Both the position numbers and the translations under genes were made by a program. DNA of 64,000 nucleotides from Clavaria fumosa (taxonomy: Eukaryota > Basidiomycota > Agaricomycetes > Agaricales > Clavariaceae), in assembly GCA_951802425.1 (NCBI GenBank), contig OX637794.1, forward strand, positions 3,162,001-3,226,000, in the 5' to 3' direction. Each line of letters opens with the position of its first letter. Position 1 is the stretch's first letter. Shown here in pieces: positions 58,099 through 64,000 of this stretch. The notes under the pieces were generated by a model. The model saw nothing but the letters and a program-made list of their open reading frames with translations. It was not told the origin of the DNA and made no database searches.

Positions 58099-60806
58099 TC
58101 GCATCAGGGAGAATAAGACCTTCCAAATCGCCCTATGCCAGTCCATTCTTTTTCAAGCAAGAAAAGGACAAACTCCGACCGATCATTGACTATTTGCACC
58201 TCAATTCATTTCTGATCAAAGATAAGTTCCCACTGCCACGCATCCGCGACTGTGTAGACAAGCTGCGTGGAGCCAGGATCTTCTCCAAAATCGATGCGAA
58301 GGGGGGATTTCCATCTATGAGGCTGTGGGAGGGGCACCAGGAGAGATGTGCGTTCTTAACCTCACGAGGTTTGTTTGAACCTACAGTAATGTGGTTTGGA
58401 CTCCAGAATGCCCCCGTGACCTTTCAGGGATTCATGAACCACATTCTGAGAGAGGAGATTGCCAGCGGACACGTCCTTGCGTATATTGATGACATCATCA
58501 TCTTCGCGGATGACCTCGCGACCCACCGTTACTGGATGGACCGAGTCCTGCAGAGATTCCGCGAGAATGGGCTGTGTCTCCGGCTAAGTAAATGTGAGTT
58601 CGAGAAGGCTGAGGTGTTCTAGCTTGGGCTTAGGCTCTCGCACAATCGCCTTGAGCATGACCCGGCCAAGGCAGAAGCCATCCGAAACTGGCCCGTACCC
58701 CAAAACGTCAAAGAACTCCAACGCTTCCTGGGAATGGTCAACCACTTGCGGAGATTCATCCCCAATCTGTCCATGCGAGCCAAACCCCTGTTTAAGCTCA
58801 CCGGCAATGTCCCCTGGTGTTGGCAGAGTGAACAGGTCGCGGCTTTCCTGGATGTGAAAGGAGCGCTCGTCTCAGCCCCGGTCCTCGCCCTACCCCAGGA
58901 CATGGGCAAGTGGAAGGTAGAAACGGACGCGAGTAACCTCGTGACGGGTGGTGTTCTTTCACAGCAACAGCCTGATGGAACCTGGAGACCGGTCGACTAC
59001 ATCTCCAAGGCCCTCACAGCCGCCGAGAAAAATTATGACGTCTATGATAGAGAGCTCCTCGCGGTTGTTGGGGCTTTAAGAGAGTGGAGAGCGTACCTCA
59101 TGGGAGTGGATGAGACCTTCGAGATTTGGATGGACCACGCCAACCTGCAGTACTTCAGAAAGCCCCAAAAACTGAAGCCACGACAGATACGCTGGTATGG
59201 AGAACTCCAAAGTTTCGACTTCGAGATCAAGTATCGGACTGGCAAAAGCAACACCAAAGCCGATACCCTCTCGCGAAGGCCAGACTATGGAGACGCTGCC
59301 GAGGAAGATGCCCCCGTCCAGATGCTCCCCACCAACATGGACGTACGCACCAGCTTTACCTCGGAAATGGAGACGCTCCTCCAGAAAAAGAGCGCGGAAC
59401 ACGTCACGAAGCCCACGGAGATTGATGACAGCTGGACGCGAGACTGCCTTGGGCTTTGGTGGAGAAACAACACTGTGTGGATACCCACAACCGTTCGCGA
59501 GGTGGTGCTCAACTACGAACACAATCTTCCCATTGCAGGACACCCCGGAATAAAGAAAATGAAAGCCGTGATGGTCAAGGCCTACTGGTGGCCCGAGATG
59601 GTGAAGGATGTGGAGAAGTACGTGTCCGGGTGCGAAGGTTGCCAGAGAACCAAGCCCGATCAAACCAAACTACCAAACACGCCGCACCTCTACACCCGCA
59701 CCCAGTCCCAAACGGCCCATGGTGGGCGATCAGCTGGGACATAGTAGGTCCGTTGCCGCAATCCCGCGGGTTTGACTTTATCCTTGTGATCGTCGACAAA
59801 TTCACCAAGCGCACACTCATCGAAGCAATCGGTTTCGACTTAACAAGCCTGGGAGCAGCAAGGATCCTCTGCGACCGAGTATTCCGGAACCACGGAATCC
59901 CCCAGAAGGTCGTCAGCGACCGTGGCCCACAGTTCATCTCTCGATTCATGAAGGAATTCTACCAGATGATTGGGATAAAGGCTAACCCGAGCACTGCCTT
60001 CCACCCCCAAACTGATGGACAAACAGAATGGGTAAATCAGGAGATTGAGACCTACCTGCGGGGATACGTCGACCATTTCCAGGACGATTGGGCGGAGTGG
60101 TTGAGCACAGCGGAATTTGCGTTGAATAACTGGGAACACTCCGCGACAGGCTACACGCCTTTCTTCCTGGACTACGGCCGACACCCCTGGAATGGAGGTA
60201 TACACCCGCAGACAGAAGTGAACCCAGCTGCTGATGAGTGGATGGCGAAGTTGGAAGAGTCGCGACGTGCTGCCAAAGAGGCCATGGAGAAAGCCGTGCT
60301 AGCAATGAAGAAAAGCTACGACAGTGGAAAACGACCCAGCCGTGAGTATGAGAAGGGAGACTTAGTTTGGCTCGACACGCGAAACTTGAAAATGGACTGC
60401 CCAAACAAGAAACTCGACAACAAACGTGCTGGACCTTTCGCTATCATAGAAAAAGTGGGGCTGGCTGGGTATCGCCTCAAACTGCCCCCGGCCTGGTGAA
60501 TCCATAACGTATTTAATGAGTTGCTCCTCACCCCGTTCATCCCCCCTTCTTTTGCTTCTCAAGCCTGACCACCTCCGCCCCCCCCAACCATTGACGACGA
60601 CCATTTGGAGTATGAGGTCGAAGAGATCCTGGATGTGAAGAAAGTAGGATGAGGAGTGAAGTACCTGGTAAAGTGGCTAGGCTACCCCATCGAAGAAAAT
60701 ACCTGGGAACCCCGCCAGAACCTTACCAACACCGCAATTCTTCTCCGCGACTTCTTCCTCAAGCACCCGGACAAGGCGCGATTGGCCGGTCGAGACGCCC
60801 AGCCTT

Positions 60807-60816
60807 GAGGAGGGGG
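60807..60816 (+). other. polypurine tract
   Basis: GAGGAGGGGG lies three bases (CCA) before the 3' LTR, the expected place for plus-strand priming. Confidence 0.7.
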
Positions 60817-60819
60817 CCA

Positions 60820-61399
60820 TGTCAGGATCCATTACGTAAGCCGCTGTCACTGAGTCCACAACGCGCTAGAGTCTAGTTACGAGGACCGAGTATGGGATCA
60901 CGTGACCACCCGCGACCTTAAGCGCCCGCCCACGACCTCAACTCCACACTCGTGGCTCCCCAGGTGTCTATAGGCCCGCGACCAACACCCATCACGTGCC
61001 CCCACCCATGTTCCTTGCGACTTCCCATGCTTTGCAATTCGTGATGGAGGCGGATCAGCAAAAATGCCTCTGACATCCCCCATCAATCAATCTAACCTAA
61101 ATGGGCCTAATTGAGGTCTCCCCTCAGGCAGCCAAGACTGCGCCAAGCATTCCCTCTGTCGTCCTCCCCACATCCGTACCTCGCCGCTACCTTCCTTATT
61201 CGGCATCCCCTTTTCCCTATATTGCCTCCCCTATCCCGTGCAACTCAGAGCGCATAGCCTCGTTTCTCTTACTTATGACTCACCTCCTACACAGCCCCCT
61301 TCCCCCAGTATATATAATGCCTTTGTAATGAGTGTAGGCCCTCACGTTGAAATCAAGCTTCTTTCCCCTTCTCGCTTCTGTGAGGGACTCGGACTGACA
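60820..61399 (+). repeat. 3' LTR of the chromovirus
   Basis: 580 bp, starts TGTCAGGATCC and ends GACTGACA. It differs from the 5' LTR by scattered substitutions, apparently all transitions, and by a 16-bp extra segment near 60963-60978 (GGTGTCTATAGGCCCG). It is followed by CTATT, the target duplication. Confidence 0.95.
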
Positions 61400-62834
61400 C
61401 TATTTCTAGTTTTTATTATATTTTATTACAGTATTAAATCCTAATGAGCATTGCCACCACTGTCTTCACCATTGCTGGGTCATTGCCACCACTGTCTGTG
61501 GGGGTGGGCAATCCCTTGTAATGGCATGTTAGCGTGACGTCACGGTCTGTGACACAATGTGTGACAAAGGCTGACACAACTCATCCCAAGCACTACTCAG
61601 TGACCACAAATGGGTTTTTGTTGGTTCTTTCAATGCTGGTACCTTGGGGAATGTAATACTATACCTTCTGAATGTTATTTACATATTTAATACAATGGTC
61701 ATGGGAAATTCACTCTCTCACAGTCAATGCCTCAACACATCAGAGAATAAATTCAGTCCTCATCAATCCAGTCACTTCCTTCTTGGTCCAGATTAAACAC
61801 CTTCCCCCTCCTCTGTACCTAATGTATGCATCTGTCCTCCAGTGCCCAGCATTTAGGCTGTCAATGGCTGCTAAAAGGGCTGATCTAATCTCAGGGTTGT
61901 AATAGGGCAAAATCAAGGAGAGAAGCAGAGAGAGAGCTTGTAGAAGAGACCAGGATAGGCAGATAGGTATACAAAGGTGCCCAGGGTGCAATGAGAGAGG
62001 AGCAAAGTCAAGGAATGACACAGGAAGTCATAGAATGTGCACTGCACAAGCTGTGGCTGTGCCACACTCAGGTTGTGGCTATGCTGCACCACCTTACACT
62101 CAAACTTGTAATGGTATAGACTCACTCAGGTTTGAGATTCAGTTTTTAGTTTAGTGAGCAAAATTACTCAGAACAAGCTGTTCTATAAATGTTATTGACT
62201 ATAATTTTAAAATACTTTCCCAAAGCCTAGATATCAGCTGTTACTATGCCATAACTCAAAATCTAAGTGTAATAAAAATATTTTGGTCAATAACTTTTGT
62301 AGAATACATACTTCTGAGTAATTTCTTTCACCAAAGCTTGCACTCAATCTCAATATCCAATGAGCCTATAGATTTACAGTTTTTGTGTCACTGTTTGAGC
62401 ATGTGACACCCGCGCGAGCCTGTGTGACCGCTCGTCACACATCACAGGGATTGCCATCCCACTGCCTGGTTGCTGCCGCCACCACCACCATCACTGGTCA
62501 CCACTGCTCCCACTGCCGCTGCCACTGCCGCTGCTGCCGCCGCCGCCACCATCACTCACTGGTCTTTGGGGCATGTCGGACTTCAAAGAAATTTCAATAA
62601 GGGATCACATGATCCCATGTTGAACTTTTTTGAAGTCCGACACTTGCTTGTTTACAATTGTTTACAATACGATATCTGCCTCTGTCTAAAGACTCAGGCT
62701 TAGTGCCTCGACGGACCTAATGTAGTGGTCTAATGGTAGGTTTAAGAGCAAGGTCTATATCTCGATTTTGCAACTTTTGTTTGCAGTGCACCATAGATCC
62801 TGCCTGCAAGATATATTGACGTTAAGTGCCATTC
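61400..62834. other. A/T-richer intergenic region beside the transposon nest
   Basis: No supported gene. A direct repeat of CATTGCCACCACTGTCT occurs at about 61447 and 61482. A/T-rich sequence runs from about 62100 to 62350. A 69-bp inverted repeat lies at 62574-62642. The right part may be the 3' flank of the non-LTR element. Confidence 0.5.
62574..62642. repeat. 69-bp inverted repeat with inner hairpin
   Basis: Outer arms TGTCGGACTTCAAA (62574-62587) and its exact complement (62629-62642) enclose a second palindrome GGGATCA-CA-TGATCCC (62601-62616). It could fold as one long hairpin. Confidence 0.75.
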
Positions 62835-63801
62835 TCATGAGATTTGGGCAAGTAAGCAAGTGAGGTCGAGTGGGCAGTTGTGTGGGATGTTTGCGATGCA
62901 ATCGAGCGGCGGGACATGACCAAGGTAGTACTGAGAGGTCTGGAGTGGCCAAAGGTCAGCTGAGTCATTGAAGAGGTGGTGTGCGGTGTTTAGTATTGCT
63001 TGGCGCTGCATGGGATTGAGATGCCCATCGTATCGGCTAAGGGTCTTGGTTGTTTTCACTACAACTCTCTCTCCTGCTTCTATCCTGAGTGCCTCCTGCG
63101 CCAAGCATTTAACGAAGATATGGTGAGGGGTCTCCGTCGCGGCGCAGCCAAGTTGGCAGTAGTCGTCATGGTTTGGCTGGGGGGCTCGCTTCGCGATGAT
63201 GTTTGCTGTCGCGAGTTGACCAGATCGAGCGTAAAGTTGCACTAGTGCGGAGTAAGCAGAGTATGCTCTGAGATAAGGGTACTCAAGGGGGGTTGTCCTG
63301 TCGTATAGCCAGGTGGCCATACGATGACCATGTCCGAATGAGAGATTCTGTTGTGACGTGAGTATGAGTGAGGCTTCGACGTGTGCACGTGCATTCGACT
63401 TGATCCAACCTGTGCTGTCCTGGTACAGAGTATATGAGTCCATCATAAAAGATGAGGAGGGTGCGCATGGGACGTGGGGGTAGTGTCGTTGTGCCTCTGT
63501 CGCATAGTGATCTGCCTCCTCGTTTAGCTCGCTCGCGACTGACCCTCCTCCAGCATGTCCTTTTGTGTAATTCAGCTTGCATTTCCCTCTTTTGGTCAGC
63601 TCGAGGAGCCATCGGTAGTGAGAGCGGCCGTTTCGTTTGCGGATACGAGATTCCTGGCAGATGCCGGACCTGCTGTCTTCGATGAGTCGAACCATGTTGA
63701 GGTGGTCCGTGTAGACTGTGTGGTGTCTGGGATGATCTCCTGCTAGGATGAGGGCGGCTATTAGTGCTGTTACCTCACCGTGAAGAATGGAATTGGACTG
63801 C
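62835..63801 (-). pseudogene. C-terminal RNase H and zinc-finger part of a non-LTR retrotransposon, 5' cut by an LTR
   Basis: The open frame runs from the LTR border (about 63800) to a stop at 62835. It contains RNase H residues Glu in GEVTALIAAL, Asp in YTDHLN, His in TKGHAGGGS and Asp in NEEADHYA. After it comes CQLGCAATETPHHIFVKC, the CCHC-like zinc finger found at the end of many fungal LINE proteins. The first RNase H Asp and all upstream parts are missing because the LTR begins there. This matches the Tad/jockey style of element with an RNase H domain; the exact clade is not clear. Confidence 0.8.
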
Positions 63802-64000
63802 TGTCAGTCCGAGTCCCTCACAGAAGCGAGAAGGGGAAAGAAGCTCGATTTCAACGTGAGGGCCTACACTCATTACAAAGGCATTATATATACTGGGGGA
63901 AGGGGGCTGTGTAGGAGGTGAGTTATAAGTAAGAGAAATGAGGCTACGTGCTCTGAGTTGCGCGGGATAGGGGAGGTAATATAGGGAAAAGGGAATGCCG
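63802..64000 (-). repeat. LTR of a second element of the same chromovirus family, minus strand, cut by window end
   Basis: TGTCAGTCCGAGTCCCTC is the complement of the chromovirus LTR right end. The similarity continues through the TATATATA box and the ACGTTGAAAT block to the window edge, with few differences. The element lies to the right and reads leftward. The would-be duplication just outside is ACTGC (63797-63801), not checkable here. Confidence 0.92.

Larger units (their letters stand above)
55511..60808 (+). pseudogene. broken pol of the chromovirus (protease, RT, RNase H, integrase, chromodomain)
   Basis: The protease region has LINSGCTNCFMD, with Asn where the catalytic Asp is expected, and changes frame near 55890 before KIILGHDWL. 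It is split by the nested insert between DEQLA and SGRIRPSKSPYASP. The reverse transcriptase has LAYIDDIIIF and a TAG at 58619-58621. RNase H shows KVETDASN, DRELLAVV and TDASN-type residues. The H2C2 integrase finger ends GCEGCQRTK, then the frame shifts near 59650-59700. The integrase core shows WDIVGPLP, SDRGPQF and TDGQTEWVNQ (the D,D,E triad). TGA stops at 60497-60499 and 60650-60652 precede the chromodomain [17 protein letters not shown]. Confidence 0.9.
53010..61399 (+). mobile_element. Ty3/gypsy chromovirus (LTR retrotransposon), decayed, with nested insert
   Basis: An 8390-bp element with two LTRs, 5-bp target duplication CTATT, gag with a zinc knuckle, and a pol region in the order protease, reverse transcriptase, RNase H, integrase, chromodomain, which is the Ty3/gypsy chromovirus order. 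It carries a 1794-bp nested insertion (plus 5-bp duplication); without it the element is about 6.6 kb. Both genes are interrupted by stops and frame changes, so this copy cannot encode its proteins. Its primer site suggests self-priming of the Tf1 kind. Confidence 0.95.

Overview
This window looks like nuclear DNA of a filamentous basidiomycete, most likely an Agaricomycete. It is GC-rich and packed with genes on both strands. Nearly every gene is cut by many short introns (about 48-75 bp, GT..AG, two apparently GC..AG). The proteins are typically fungal: an Erf2-type palmitoyltransferase, a Zn2Cys6 regulator, a glyoxal oxidase, a serine-rich cupredoxin protein, Pre2, Snu13, Ubc9, Pno1, Tim17, Apc11, Ymr1 and Gpi10. 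Exon borders were worked out by eye from splice signals, reading frame and family conservation; no transcript data were available.

Layout. 1-17.3 kb: the 3' end of an unknown gene, a serine-rich hypothetical protein, guanine deaminase, a phosphopantetheine adenylyltransferase, a four-span membrane protein, a DHHC palmitoyltransferase and a Zn2Cys6 regulator. 18.5-32.4 kb: a LIM-domain scaffold, a Sac2/INPP5F-like phosphoinositide phosphatase, proteasome beta5 divergent from Snu13, Ubc9, a conserved fungal protein of unknown role and a mitoribosomal mS38/Cox24-type protein. 33-52.6 kb: a 4-coumarate-CoA ligase-like enzyme ending in AKL, Gpi10, a hypothetical protein divergent from Pno1, glyoxal oxidase, Tim17, Apc11, nitronate monooxygenase, S-adenosylmethionine synthetase, a myotubularin phosphatase and a secreted cupredoxin-serine protein.

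53.0-64.0 kb is a transposon nest. A Ty3/gypsy chromovirus occupies 53010-61399, with LTRs ending TGTCAG..CTGACA and a CTATT target duplication. Its gag and pol are broken by several stops, mostly of the C-to-T kind. A 1794-bp TGTCA..TGACA insert with its own TCGCA duplication sits between the protease and reverse transcriptase. Ten bases just inside the 5' LTR are the exact complement of ten bases at the predicted start of the element's own RNA, suggesting Tf1-like self-priming. At the right edge another LTR of the same family interrupts the RNase H region of a non-LTR retroelement.

The genes do not form one pathway or an obvious metabolite cluster; most are housekeeping genes in compact divergent or convergent pairs. 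The points most worth following are the self-primed chromovirus and its nested insert, the glyoxal oxidase with an extra N-terminal domain, and the two GC-AG introns.
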